Positions 8,538 to 16,887 of a DNA stretch of 64,000 nucleotides are shown one piece after another. Below the pieces are notes generated by a model. That model saw nothing but the letters and a program-made list of their open reading frames with translations, was not told the DNA's origin and searched no databases. The translations under genes were made by a program, and so were the position numbers. How positions within the stretch are numbered: the stretch's first letter is position 1; every line of letters begins with the position of its first letter. The stretch lies in the NCBI GenBank assembly GCA_963729275.1, contig CAVSNH010000005.1, positions 173,259 through 237,258 of the forward strand. Reading direction: 5' to 3'. The DNA is from CAVSNH01 sp963729275. Lineage in GTDB: Bacteria > Actinomycetota > Acidimicrobiia > Acidimicrobiales > RAAP-2.

Positions 8538-9449
8538 ATGTCATCGGTGCTCACGACCGAGCAGCGGCGTCGCTGGGACGAGGAGGGCTGGTGCGTCCTC
8601 GATCGGGCGGTGCCTCCCGACTTGCTGGCATCCGCCCAGCGGGCCATGGGCAAGCTGTTCCCCACCCCGGAGGAGATGGCCGATCCCCCGACCGATAAGA
8701 GCGACGATCGCTGGCGTACTTGGGATGCCCAATGGCCCGAGTTCCCGTACCGGAGCCGGTCGCTCAACACCATCGCGGTGAGCGATCTTCTCATCGACAT
8801 CGCCGAGGACCTCATCGGGACCGATGTACGCATGTACATGGCCGTCACCAGCTCCAAGTACGCCAATCAGCCGTCTGGCTACAACCGCCTCCTCCACGTG
8901 GACTTCCCCAACCATTCCATCACCGTCCCGCGCGCCGAGCCGGGCTACCACCAGGTGGAGACGTTCGTCTATCTGACCGACGTGACCCCGGCCAACGGCG
9001 CCACGCGATTCATGACCCGACGCCGGACGGCGCACGTCCCGGTCGAGGAGCACACGCTCAATCTGGACGATTACGCCGAGTTGTACGAGGACACGACGGA
9101 TGCATCGGCTCCGGCCGGGTCGGTCGTCCTCTACCGTCCGGACACGTTCCACCGGTCGATCGACTTCACCGACCCGGCCCTCCAGCGCGTGATGATGCAC
9201 GTCTCGTATCGGTCGGCGGCTGCCGAATGGGGCAACTACCAGGCGTGGGCGATCAAGGGCTTCTCGGCCGAGTGGCACAACTTCGTGCAGCAGGCCACGC
9301 CCCGCCAGTTGGCCGTTCTCGGTTTCCCGGCGCCCGGACATCCGTTCTGGACGGCGGCCACTCTGGACGGCGTCGGCCGGCGCTACCCAGGGCTCGACCT
9401 CACCCCTTGGCGCGAGGCCGCCTCCATCGGCGTCGACCCCGCTACCTGA
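8538..9449 (+). CDS. Phytanoyl-CoA dioxygenase (PhyH) family protein
   Basis: 303 aa Fe(II)/2-oxoglutarate-dependent dioxygenase. The iron ligands are visible as HVD (His120, Asp122) and His205 in DTFHRSI, with GSVVLYRPDTFH as the usual strand before the distal histidine. The N-terminus WDEEGWCVLDRAVPPDLL matches the family start. Substrates of bacterial PhyH proteins range from ectoine to secondary metabolites and cannot be predicted here. The gene is monocistronic, between an ABC transporter and a convergent alcohol dehydrogenase. Confidence 0.88.
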   Translation: MSSVLTTEQRRRWDEEGWCVLDRAVPPDLLASAQRAMGKLFPTPEEMADPPTDKSDDRWRTWDAQWPEFPYRSRSLNTIAVSDLLIDIAEDLIGTDVRMYMAVTSSKYANQPSGYNRLLHVDFPNHSITVPRAEPGYHQVETFVYLTDVTPANGATRFMTRRRTAHVPVEEHTLNLDDYAELYEDTTDASAPAGSVVLYRPDTFHRSIDFTDPALQRVMMHVSYRSAAAEWGNYQAWAIKGFSAEWHNFVQQATPRQLAVLGFPAPGHPFWTAATLDGVGRRYPGLDLTPWREAASIGVDPAT

Positions 9450-9505
9450 CTCGTCGCCATTCCTCAGAATCCACCCCGGGGTCACGGCCCAGGGGAGTGA
9501 GGTGG

Positions 9506-10534
9506 TCAGGGACTGAGGTGCACGAGGACGGCTGCGCCGCGGACCCGACCGTGGGCCAGGTCGGCGAGGGCGATGTCGGCCTGGTCGAAGTCATAGGGGA
9601 CGGCCGCGACCTTGACGGGGATGCGGGCGGCGTCGTCGAGGAAGGCGACCCCATCGTCTCGGGTGTTGGCGGTCACGCTGCAGAGCTCGCGCTCTTCGAA
9701 CAGGTGGCGCTCATAGTTGAGCGACGGGATGTCGGTCAGGTGGATGCCGGCGATGGCCAGTCGCCCACCCCGGTCGAGAGCGGCGAGGGCGGTTGGAACC
9801 AGGGTGCCCACGGGCGCGAACAGGATGGCGGCGTCCAGGGGTTCGGGCGGCAGGTCCTCGGAGCCGCCGACGCTGGCGGCACCGAGCTCAGCGGCCAGCG
9901 CCTGGGACTCGGCGCCGCGGGTCATGACGTGGACCCGGGCGCCCTCGGCCATGGCGATCTGGGCAGTGAGATGGGCGGATCCACCGAAGCCGTAGATGCC
10001 AAGCCGCCCTCCGCGTGGCAGGTAGGTGCGACGAAGGGATCGGTAACCGATGATCCCGGCGCAGAGCAATGGCGCAGCCTCCTGGTCGTCGAAGACGTCG
10101 GGAAGTGGGTAGGCGAAGGCTTCGTCGACCACCGCGAACTCTGCGTATCCTCCGTCGAGATCCCAGCCGGTGAACCGGGGCTCGACACAGAGGTTCTCCC
10201 GGCCGGTGCGGCAGAATCGACAGCGGCCGCAGGTGTGGGCCAGCCAAGGGATGCCGATGCGGTCGCCGAGGGCGAACCGTGTGCTCCCGTCCCCGAGGGC
10301 GTCGACCGTGCCCACGACTTCGTGACCAGGCACGACGGCCGGCCGGCGCGGCGGAAGGTCGCCCTCGGCCAAATGCAGGTCGGTCCGGCATACGCCGCAT
10401 GTACGCACCCGGACTCGTACCTCACCGGGCCCAGGGTCGGGGACGGGCCGCTCGACCATCTCCAGCGGCCCGGTGTCGATTGGTCCCGGGCGGGCCACGA
10501 CCCACGCTCGCATCGACGCCGTCGCCGTCATCAC
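9506..10534 (-). CDS. Zinc-dependent alcohol dehydrogenase
   Basis: 342 aa medium-chain dehydrogenase. Catalytic zinc ligands are Cys46, His71-Glu72 and Cys158. The structural zinc site is Cys102, Cys105, Cys108 and Cys116 (CGRCRFCRTGRENLC). A Rossmann segment, GRLGIYGFGGSAHLT, lies near 177-190. Overall it resembles the short AdhA-like class often annotated as alcohol dehydrogenases with broad aldehyde or alcohol specificity. Start candidates are GTG 10534, ATG 10531 and ATG 10513. The gene is convergent with the PhyH gene and has no obvious operon partner. Confidence 0.9.
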   Translation of the reverse strand: MMTATASMRAWVVARPGPIDTGPLEMVERPVPDPGPGEVRVRVRTCGVCRTDLHLAEGDLPPRRPAVVPGHEVVGTVDALGDGSTRFALGDRIGIPWLAHTCGRCRFCRTGRENLCVEPRFTGWDLDGGYAEFAVVDEAFAYPLPDVFDDQEAAPLLCAGIIGYRSLRRTYLPRGGRLGIYGFGGSAHLTAQIAMAEGARVHVMTRGAESQALAAELGAASVGGSEDLPPEPLDAAILFAPVGTLVPTALAALDRGGRLAIAGIHLTDIPSLNYERHLFEERELCSVTANTRDDGVAFLDDAARIPVKVAAVPYDFDQADIALADLAHGRVRGAAVLVHLSP

Positions 10535-10754
10535 CCGGCGAATCGCAAACGGGGTCGGCGTTGCGGCGCCGGACCCCGACGGGTTGCCGGCTGATCGGGC
10601 CTTAGAAGGAGGTGAGCCCGCGCCATGGGCACCGCCGGCAGCCTAGGGGGAGTGCCGTCGGCGACGGGCCGGAGATGCCCAGAGTTTGATTCGATCGACT
10701 TGGTGGTAGGCAATACACTCGACCCGACCTACCCCCGCCCACCAGGGAGAAACC

Positions 10755-11366
10755 ATGGCTCCTTACACCCTTCCGGATCTTCCCTATGACTATGCGGCGC
10801 TCGAGCCCTATTACTCGGCTGAGATCCTCGAGCTCCACCACGACAAGCACCATGCCGCCTACGTGGCCGGTGCCAACACGACGCTCGAGAAACTGGCCGA
10901 TGCTCGTGAGAAAGGTGAGTACGGGAACATCGTGGGCTTAGAGAAGACGCTCGCCTTCAACCTGTCCGGCCATGTACTGCACTCGATCTTTTGGACCAAC
11001 TTGTCGCCGGACGGCGGCGACAAGCCCGACGGTGACTTGGCGTCGGGCATCGACGAGCATTTCGGCTCCTTCGACGCCTTCAAAGCCCAGATGACGCAGG
11101 CCAGCACGACCGTGCAGGGCTCGGGCTGGGGTGTCCTCGCCTGGGAGCCGCTGGCCGGTCGGCTGTTGGTCGAGCAGGTCTACGACCATCAGGGCAACAT
11201 CGGTCAGGGCTCGGTCCCGATTCTGGTTTTCGATGCCTGGGAGCATGCCTTCTATCTGCAATACAAGAACGTGAAGGCGGACTACGTGGCCGCCCTTTGG
11301 AACATCGTCAACTGGGCCGATGCTGCCAGTCGCCTGAAGAAGGCGCGCTCGCTCAAGCTGATCTGA
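10755..11366 (+). CDS. sodA: Superoxide dismutase, Fe/Mn family
   Basis: 203 aa, full length for the family. Metal ligands are His28, His76, Asp160 and His164, seen in ELHHDKHHAAYV, GHVLHSIFW and VFDAWEHAFYLQYKN. Gln146 in the DHQGN segment is the position usually Gln in manganese-type enzymes, so Mn is the likely metal, though cambialistic use cannot be excluded from sequence. The enzyme dismutates superoxide to hydrogen peroxide and oxygen in the cytoplasm. AGGGAG at 10743-10748 is the ribosome site. A hairpin six bases after the stop probably terminates this single-gene transcript. Confidence 0.96.
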   Translation: MAPYTLPDLPYDYAALEPYYSAEILELHHDKHHAAYVAGANTTLEKLADAREKGEYGNIVGLEKTLAFNLSGHVLHSIFWTNLSPDGGDKPDGDLASGIDEHFGSFDAFKAQMTQASTTVQGSGWGVLAWEPLAGRLLVEQVYDHQGNIGQGSVPILVFDAWEHAFYLQYKNVKADYVAALWNIVNWADAASRLKKARSLKLI

Positions 11367-11371
11367 TCCAT

Positions 11372-11390
11372 CGACCGCCCGGTGCGGTCG
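11372..11390 (+). terminator. Hairpin after superoxide dismutase
   Basis: CGACCGC-CCGGT-GCGGTCG forms a perfect 7-bp stem with a 5-base loop, starting six bases downstream of the sod stop codon. No T-tract follows. The position supports a terminator function. Confidence 0.5.
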
Positions 11391-11786
11391 CGGCAGATGT
11401 AGCCAACCTTGGTTCGGCTTCGGCGGCCCAGGGCCGAGCCCCCCGGGCGCGTCGACCATGCCCGTCACTCGGGCATGAAATGACATAAACGTCCGCCTGC
11501 GACGGGCCGAAAGGTGGTGTAATTCGGTCAAAAATGAAGGCTTGAAATCGAGAAAAGATGTTTGAAACCTTGACCCGTTGAAGAGTCCAACTGATAGGTT
11601 CGCAATTAGCCGTAAAGGCTGACAGAACAATCAAGCGCTACAACGTAAATCAATCGACAAAGGCAAACCTCCCGCGAGGGGGGACGCAAAACCACGGGAC
11701 TCCTCGAGTCGGCCGGGCTGCCGAAATGAGAGCGCCGCATACGGCGACCATGTGCGGACGGCGGGCCCCTCGAGATGGGAGGGGCA
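11391..11786. other. Non-coding, AT-richer upstream region
   Basis: About 400 bases without a credible gene. From about 11510 to 11660 it is markedly more AT-rich than its surroundings. A weak promoter candidate is TTGACC (11570-11575) with TAGGTT (11595-11600), spaced 19 bp, pointing toward the beta-helix gene. The SD-like GGGAGGGGC at 11777-11785 precedes its ATG at 11787. Confidence 0.35.
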
Positions 11787-13256
11787 ATGTCCGAGCGAGC
11801 GTCCTTCGGAGGCTACGCAGCTCTTCGGCGTCACACGCGCCAGCGGAGATGGCAGATCGGATTGGCGGCGGCGGCGGCGGTAGCAGCAGTGGCGGCCCTG
11901 ATCATGACCCAGTTGCCGGCGGCGGCGGTGGGCGGCGGCGGAAACGCCGGCGGGAGCACCGCGACCTCCTCGGCACCACCCACCACGCTCCCGAAGAGCC
12001 CACCGACCACGCTCCCGACGAGCCCACCGACCACGCTCCCGAAGAGCCCGCCGACCACGCTCCCGAAGAGCCCACCGACCACGCTCCCGACGAGCCCGCC
12101 GACCACGCTCCCGAAGAGCCCACCGACCACCGCACCACCCACCACCGCACCACCCACCACGCTCCCGAAGAGCCCACCGACCACCACCCCCACGACGAAG
12201 CCTCCGGTGACGGCAGCCGTGGTCAGCCCCAAGGTGTCCGTGCCCAGCACGACGACGACCACCACCACCGTCCCGCCATCGGCCAAGCCCAATGACGCCT
12301 CGCCGTCGAAGGGATGCCAGCCCGATCCGGCGGCGGCCATCGAGGCCCTGCCGTCCGGGGGCGTGTTCCACGGCTCCGGCTGCTATGTCACAACCGGCAT
12401 TAAGATCACCAAGCCGGTCACCATCGACGGCGGCACCTACAACGACCCGGTGCACACCAATACGGGCTCAGGCGTGATGCCCATCATCCGGGTCAAGAAC
12501 ACCACTGACGTGACCATCGAGAACGTGGTTCTGAACGGGACCAACGAGCTCGGCGGCTACCACAGGACAATGGTGGGCGAGGCCGGGCTGGACATCCTCT
12601 CGAGCTCGTTTGTCAAGATCCTCAACGTGGCCACCAACGACACCTTCGGCGACGGGATGACGCTCTTCTCCCAATTCGGCGTCGACAAAGCGCCCGTGAC
12701 CGACCTGTATGTGAACGGTTTGACCGTGACCCGTGCCGGCCGCCAAGGGATCACCATGGGCTACGTCGAGGACTCGACCTTGGACAATGTGAGTGTGAGC
12801 TTCACCGGCGAAGCTGGCTGGGACTTCGAGAGCGACCTCCCGAACATCGGTTCGGGGAACGTGACCATCAACAACGCCCACGACCAGGTGGGGATCCACA
12901 TCATCGAGGCCCTCCAGGGACCGATCACCTTCAACAACTGCCAGTGCCAGTCCCATGTGCACATGCTCGACGACGCCGCCGCCTCCGGCCAGCTGGTGAC
13001 GTTCAACGGTGGCTCCTACGAGCTCGACCGGGACACCGACAGCGGTTGCAACGTGGCCGGGATCAGGATCGCCGGGCCTGGGCGCATGGAGTTCAATCAT
13101 GTGAACATCACCCGGAAGCCGGGAGAATGGGCTCCCCAAGGGCCGTCGATCTCGGTGACCGACGGCGGCCACCTCACGCTCGTCGACTCGCCCCTCCCGG
13201 CACCGGCCGGTGGGCACGATGCGAGGTCGACAGTGACCGTCGACCCTGACCGCTGA
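11787..13256 (+). CDS. Secreted right-handed beta-helix repeat protein with Pro/Thr linker
   Basis: 489 aa from ATG 11787, chosen over the in-frame ATG at 11775 because GGGAGGGG sits just before it. A basic N-terminus and one hydrophobic helix (about 24-46) form a signal or anchor. Residues ~65-135 are a linker of 8-residue PPTTLPKS/PPTTLPTS repeats, encoded by a 24-bp tandem repeat at about 11980-12190. The remainder is a parallel beta-helix rich in V.I.NV and VTI.N patterns (TDVTIENVVLNGTNE, VTDLYVNGLTVTRAG), as in pectate-lyase-like folds. It is probably exported and held at or beyond the cell wall by the rigid linker. The ligand or enzymatic activity cannot be told. Confidence 0.78.
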   Translation: MSERASFGGYAALRRHTRQRRWQIGLAAAAAVAAVAALIMTQLPAAAVGGGGNAGGSTATSSAPPTTLPKSPPTTLPTSPPTTLPKSPPTTLPKSPPTTLPTSPPTTLPKSPPTTAPPTTAPPTTLPKSPPTTTPTTKPPVTAAVVSPKVSVPSTTTTTTTVPPSAKPNDASPSKGCQPDPAAAIEALPSGGVFHGSGCYVTTGIKITKPVTIDGGTYNDPVHTNTGSGVMPIIRVKNTTDVTIENVVLNGTNELGGYHRTMVGEAGLDILSSSFVKILNVATNDTFGDGMTLFSQFGVDKAPVTDLYVNGLTVTRAGRQGITMGYVEDSTLDNVSVSFTGEAGWDFESDLPNIGSGNVTINNAHDQVGIHIIEALQGPITFNNCQCQSHVHMLDDAAASGQLVTFNGGSYELDRDTDSGCNVAGIRIAGPGRMEFNHVNITRKPGEWAPQGPSISVTDGGHLTLVDSPLPAPAGGHDARSTVTVDPDR

Positions 13257-13279
13257 CCACTCACCTGAGCGTGGGCTGC

Positions 13280-13669
13280 TCAGTCGCCGCCCGCCCCCCA
13301 GGCAGCCGTGATCTGCGCCATGTCGAAGTAGTCACGCCACTTGGCGATCTTGCCGCCCCGGATCTCGAAGGTGCCCATGACCGGCAGGGCCGCCTCCTTG
13401 CCGCCGACCGTGAAGGTGTCGATCCGCTCGGTGAGGACGACGTCGTCCCGGACAGCGAGATGGGTGGTCTCGATGACCATGCGTTCGCACATGGCGAGAA
13501 AACCGGCCAGAAACCCGACGGCGTCGTCGATGCCGACAACCGGGTCCATCGGGATGTTGTGGTAGACGACGTCGTCGGTGAAGAAGGGCCGAAGGGCCTC
13601 GGCGTCGTGCTTCTCGAACGTGTCGCAGAACTGGCGGACCAGCTGCTCGGCGTCGACAGAGGATCCCAT
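13280..13669 (-). CDS. Limonene-1,2-epoxide hydrolase/SnoaL-like protein
   Basis: 129 aa from ATG 13669 (MGSSVDAEQLVRQF); the longer open frame upstream is low-complexity and unconserved. It has the NTF2-like cone fold pattern. The catalytic set of limonene epoxide hydrolase appears intact: Tyr36 and Asn38 in VYHNIP, Arg82 and Asp84 in ERIDTF, and Asp113 in WRDYFD. It may hydrolyse an epoxide by the one-step acid/water mechanism known for that family. The substrate is unknown and the neighbours give no pathway clue. Confidence 0.8.
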   Translation of the reverse strand: MGSSVDAEQLVRQFCDTFEKHDAEALRPFFTDDVVYHNIPMDPVVGIDDAVGFLAGFLAMCERMVIETTHLAVRDDVVLTERIDTFTVGGKEAALPVMGTFEIRGGKIAKWRDYFDMAQITAAWGAGGD

Positions 13670-13867
13670 GGGGCGGCTCCAGTCTCGGCGGGGAGGTTGA
13701 CCGGCCGTACCGTAGCTCGGTCGGCCGCTCGAGAAAGCCTGGGCACGTGGGTCGGGCCCCGGGCCTCGTCTGTGGGCGCCGGTGGGGTATGGCTGCCGAA
13801 GTGGTGGGCCCACCTTCCGTCGCCGGCCGAGCTCCGATTGGTCGTGTCGTCCTCCGACTCGTCCCGG

Positions 13868-14929
13868 TCAGGGCGTGACCTGGAACACCTCCTGAAGCTC
13901 GGCCGGAACCGGCGTGTCGAGCTGCTCGTACGTGCACGAGTGTGGCTGGCGGTCGGGCCGCCAGCGAACGAACGACGTCGCGTGCCGGAAGCGGCCGTTC
14001 TGCAGGTGATCGAAAGCGACCTCGCCGACGAGCTCGGGCCGGAGCGGCTCCCAGCTCAGGTCTTTGCCGGCGTTCCAACGGCTCGGCCCACCGGGGATGC
14101 GCCCGCCTGCGTGCTCCTCGGCGATCCAGGGGTGATGGTCGGCGGCGTTGGCCCGGTACGGGTCGAGCTCGTCGACCAGGGCCTTGCGGCGGACGGCGCT
14201 GAAGCCCGAAGCCACGCCCATGTGGTGGAGGACGCCGGCATCGTCGAAGAGGCCGAGCAGCAGCGAGCCGACCACACCGCCCTCCTTGTGCCAGCGGAAC
14301 CCGGCGACCACGCAGTCGGCCGTGCGCTCGTGCTTGACCTTTATCATGACCCGCTTGCCCGGCTCGTAATGGAGGTCGCCGGACTTGGCCACCACACCGT
14401 CGAGGCCGGCGCCCTCGAACCGATCGAACCAGTCGCGGGCGGTCGCCGGATCATCGGTCACCGGCGTGAGGTGGACGGGGGGCACGGCGTCGGCCAGCGC
14501 CTCCTCGAGGGCCCGGCGTCGCTCGATGTAGGGCTGGCTGCGGAGGTCGACCGTGCCCGTGGCCAAGGCGTCGAAGGCCACGAAGGATGCCGGGGTGGTC
14601 CGGGCCAGCATCTCCACTCGTGAGTCGGCGGGGTGGATGCGTTGCGAGAGGGCGTCGAAGTCGAGGCCTCCGGGTCCGGCGATCACGACCTCCCCGTCGA
14701 GGACGCATCGATCGGGCAGGTTCACCTTCAACGACTCGACGAGCTCCGGGAAGTAGCGGGTGAGCGGCCGCTCGTTGCGGCTGCCGAGGACGACGTCGCC
14801 ACGGTCACGGAAGACGATGCAGCGGAAGCCGTCCCATTTGGGCTCGTAGAAGAAGCCGGGCCCCTCGGGCATCTGGCGCGACAGCTTGGCCAGCATGGGA
14901 GAGACCGGCGGCATGACGGGCAGCTTCAC
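13868..14929 (-). CDS. ATP-dependent DNA ligase (LigC/LigD ligase-domain type)
   Basis: 353 aa. The nucleotidyltransferase motif I is EPKWDGFR with the AMP-accepting Lys31. Further motifs are VLDGEVVI (motif III), GLDGVVAKSGDLHYEPGKR (motif IV region) and VMIKVKHERTADCVV (motif V). An OB-fold occupies about 215-330. The length and the absence of fused polymerase and nuclease domains match the stand-alone LigC-type ligases of actinobacteria. A LigD-type polymerase lies 3 kb away on the same strand, which suggests a split end-joining system; no Ku gene is in the window. Confidence 0.92.
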   Translation of the reverse strand: MKLPVMPPVSPMLAKLSRQMPEGPGFFYEPKWDGFRCIVFRDRGDVVLGSRNERPLTRYFPELVESLKVNLPDRCVLDGEVVIAGPGGLDFDALSQRIHPADSRVEMLARTTPASFVAFDALATGTVDLRSQPYIERRRALEEALADAVPPVHLTPVTDDPATARDWFDRFEGAGLDGVVAKSGDLHYEPGKRVMIKVKHERTADCVVAGFRWHKEGGVVGSLLLGLFDDAGVLHHMGVASGFSAVRRKALVDELDPYRANAADHHPWIAEEHAGGRIPGGPSRWNAGKDLSWEPLRPELVGEVAFDHLQNGRFRHATSFVRWRPDRQPHSCTYEQLDTPVPAELQEVFQVTP

Positions 14930-15119
14930 CGGGCGATCGTACCCAGAGCCGACCCTGGGTCACTCGCCACCCTCCGGGAGCAGGAGGTCGACTCCGATGG
15001 AACCTGAAGGGGCTCTCGGGCGTCCAAACAGTGTGTCGCAGACCGCGAACGTCCGCTGTTGGGCTGTGGACCCCGTCCTGACCCTTCGCGCCGGGCGCCC
15101 GTTGGCGGACCACCATTGG

Positions 15120-15614
15120 GTGGTGGCCGACCGCCCGGACCTCGACGCGCTCATCCGCGACCATCACGTTCGTCTGGTCCGGCTCGCCTTCGTATGCTGC
15201 GGCGACCGGTCGGCGGCAGAGGACATCGTGGCCGACGCCTACGCCCGGGCCTGGCCTCGGCTTGCCGCCGGGCGGGTGGACGAGCCACTCGCCTACCTGC
15301 GGAGGGCGGTGCTCAACCGGGCCTCGAGCTGGCGGCGCCACCGTTCGGTTGTCCGCCGCGAGGAGGCACGGCGCCGCCCCGGCCCGAGCCCGGAGGACGC
15401 GGCCACGACCCTCGGTGATCGTGACCGGCTGGTCGAGGCGCTCCGGCGGCTGCCCGCACCGCAGGTCCAGGTAGTCGTGCTCCGCTATCTCGAAGACCTG
15501 TCCGAGGCCGAGACGGCCCGTCAGCTCGGCCTTCCTCTCGGAACCGTCAAGTCACGTGCGGCCCGCGCCCTCGACGCCTTGCGTCGGGAGCTGGAGGGGG
15601 ACGCCGATGGATGA
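15120..15614 (+). CDS. ECF-type RNA polymerase sigma factor
   Basis: 164 aa from GTG 15120 (or 15123); an ATG at 14997 is in frame but its extra 41 residues are not sigma-like. Region 2 includes AAEDIVADAYARAWPRL and region 4 includes VVLRYLEDLSEAETARQLGL followed by GTVKSRAARALDALRREL. The short linker and this region-4 pattern are typical of the SigE-like ECF group common in actinobacteria. The 3' end overlaps the next gene by 8 bp; that gene encodes a membrane protein and is probably its anti-sigma or target. There is no obvious Shine-Dalgarno sequence. Confidence 0.85.
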   Translation: MVADRPDLDALIRDHHVRLVRLAFVCCGDRSAAEDIVADAYARAWPRLAAGRVDEPLAYLRRAVLNRASSWRRHRSVVRREEARRRPGPSPEDAATTLGDRDRLVEALRRLPAPQVQVVVLRYLEDLSEAETARQLGLPLGTVKSRAARALDALRRELEGDADG

Positions 15615-16860
15615 CCTCGAACGGGATCTGGCTACGCAGTTGCACCGCCGGAGCGAGGAAGTGGCGCCGGGGGAGGATCTGCCGGCTCGGATCCGCGCCC
15701 ATGTCGACCGTCGCCAGCGCCGTCGCCGGCTGATGCAAAGCGCGGTTCCGACCCTGTGCCTTCTCATCGGCGCGGTGACGTTCGTCGCCGTGGTTGGTCA
15801 CGGCGGCGGGACACGGCCCTCCCCATCGGCCGCGCCATCGGCGGGATCGGTGGGGAGGGCGCCGTCGACCACCCGCCCGTCGCCCGCTCCGACCAGCGCG
15901 TCGGGCAACCGGGCGACGTCCGCCGGACCCGCCTTCGCCGCTCAGGGCCCCGCCTTCGGCCAAAGCCAGACGACGGCGGGGTGGGTCCCGGTCGACTACG
16001 GCAACATCCAGGTCTCCGTGCCACCGGAAGCGGTGATCGGATCCAACGGGTGCCCCGATCCGAGCGTCCCGGTGACCGTCCATCTCGGTCGTCAACCGGC
16101 GGGCGTGCTCAACTGCCCGCTCGAGCCAGCCGGCGGCACCACCGTGACGCTCGAGTCGCTCCCGGCCGGCACGCCCACCTCCGGTCTGGCCGCCCACACC
16201 GTGAACGGCATCAAGGAGTTCTCGAACTTCGGAAGCCCGGCGACGGCCCAGGTGCTGGTGCCGTCGCTCGGCGCCGAGGCTCAGGCCAGCGGACCACTGG
16301 CCAGCCGGGTCCTCGGGACCTTCACGCGCTCGCCTCGTGCCGTTGCCCTGGCCGGAGGCCGGGCTCCAGGCGTGCCCCGCTCGTGGCATCGCGTCACGTT
16401 CGGCGGCCTGAGCGTGGCCGTGCCCGCCACATGGCCGGTGCAGCACGCGACGGACGAGGGCGCTTCCTGTGAGGGCCAACCGCCCAGGGAGACCGGCGGG
16501 GTTGCAGGAGCCGGAAGCCGGGCGGTCGTCATCCTCGATGCCGGCCAGGCACCGCTCCCGCCTTCATGCCCGGCTCCCCTCCCGGCCGTCGCCGCCGAGC
16601 TCGACCAGCCGGTGGAGCCGGCAACGGACGTGCTCGTCATCGACCCCGGCCCCATCGGACCCCTCTCCGGCGTCACCTCCTACGGTCCGTGCATCTCCGT
16701 CGCCGGGCTCCGGATCTGTCCGGCAAACGATCACGGCCAATACGGAGAGCTCATCCTCCGAATCCATACGACGGGCGGGAAACAGGTGGCCGTCGTCATC
16801 GGCGACGCCGTGAGCGGGGAGACGGCGCGCACGATCCTCTACTCCCTCCGGCCGGCCTGA
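15607..16860 (+). CDS. Membrane-anchored protein paired with sigma factor (possible anti-sigma)
   Basis: 417 aa from ATG 15607, overlapping the sigma gene by 8 bp. The N-terminal 40 residues are charged and cytoplasmic (MDDLERDLATQLHRRSEEV). One membrane helix lies near 46-62. A Pro/Ser/Thr-rich stalk and a ~300-residue exported domain containing several cysteines follow. No zinc-type anti-sigma motif is visible. The topology and overlap resemble the sigma plus one-helix membrane protein cassettes of actinobacteria, so an anti-sigma or sensor role is plausible but unproven. Confidence 0.7.
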   Translation: MDDLERDLATQLHRRSEEVAPGEDLPARIRAHVDRRQRRRRLMQSAVPTLCLLIGAVTFVAVVGHGGGTRPSPSAAPSAGSVGRAPSTTRPSPAPTSASGNRATSAGPAFAAQGPAFGQSQTTAGWVPVDYGNIQVSVPPEAVIGSNGCPDPSVPVTVHLGRQPAGVLNCPLEPAGGTTVTLESLPAGTPTSGLAAHTVNGIKEFSNFGSPATAQVLVPSLGAEAQASGPLASRVLGTFTRSPRAVALAGGRAPGVPRSWHRVTFGGLSVAVPATWPVQHATDEGASCEGQPPRETGGVAGAGSRAVVILDAGQAPLPPSCPAPLPAVAAELDQPVEPATDVLVIDPGPIGPLSGVTSYGPCISVAGLRICPANDHGQYGELILRIHTTGGKQVAVVIGDAVSGETARTILYSLRPA

Positions 16861-16887
16861 CGGCTGCCCCTCCCGCCCTGGTGCGGG

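Noticed and set aside
10675..10692. ATGCCCAGAGTTTG upstream of sod resembling the tail of the MerR operator
   Set aside because: Only the CCCAGAGT part matches and the GGAG...CTCC palindrome is missing, so it is probably chance.
11980..12190. Regular repeats that might suggest a CRISPR array
   Set aside because: The units are contiguous with no spacers and encode PPTTLPKS in frame of a secreted protein.
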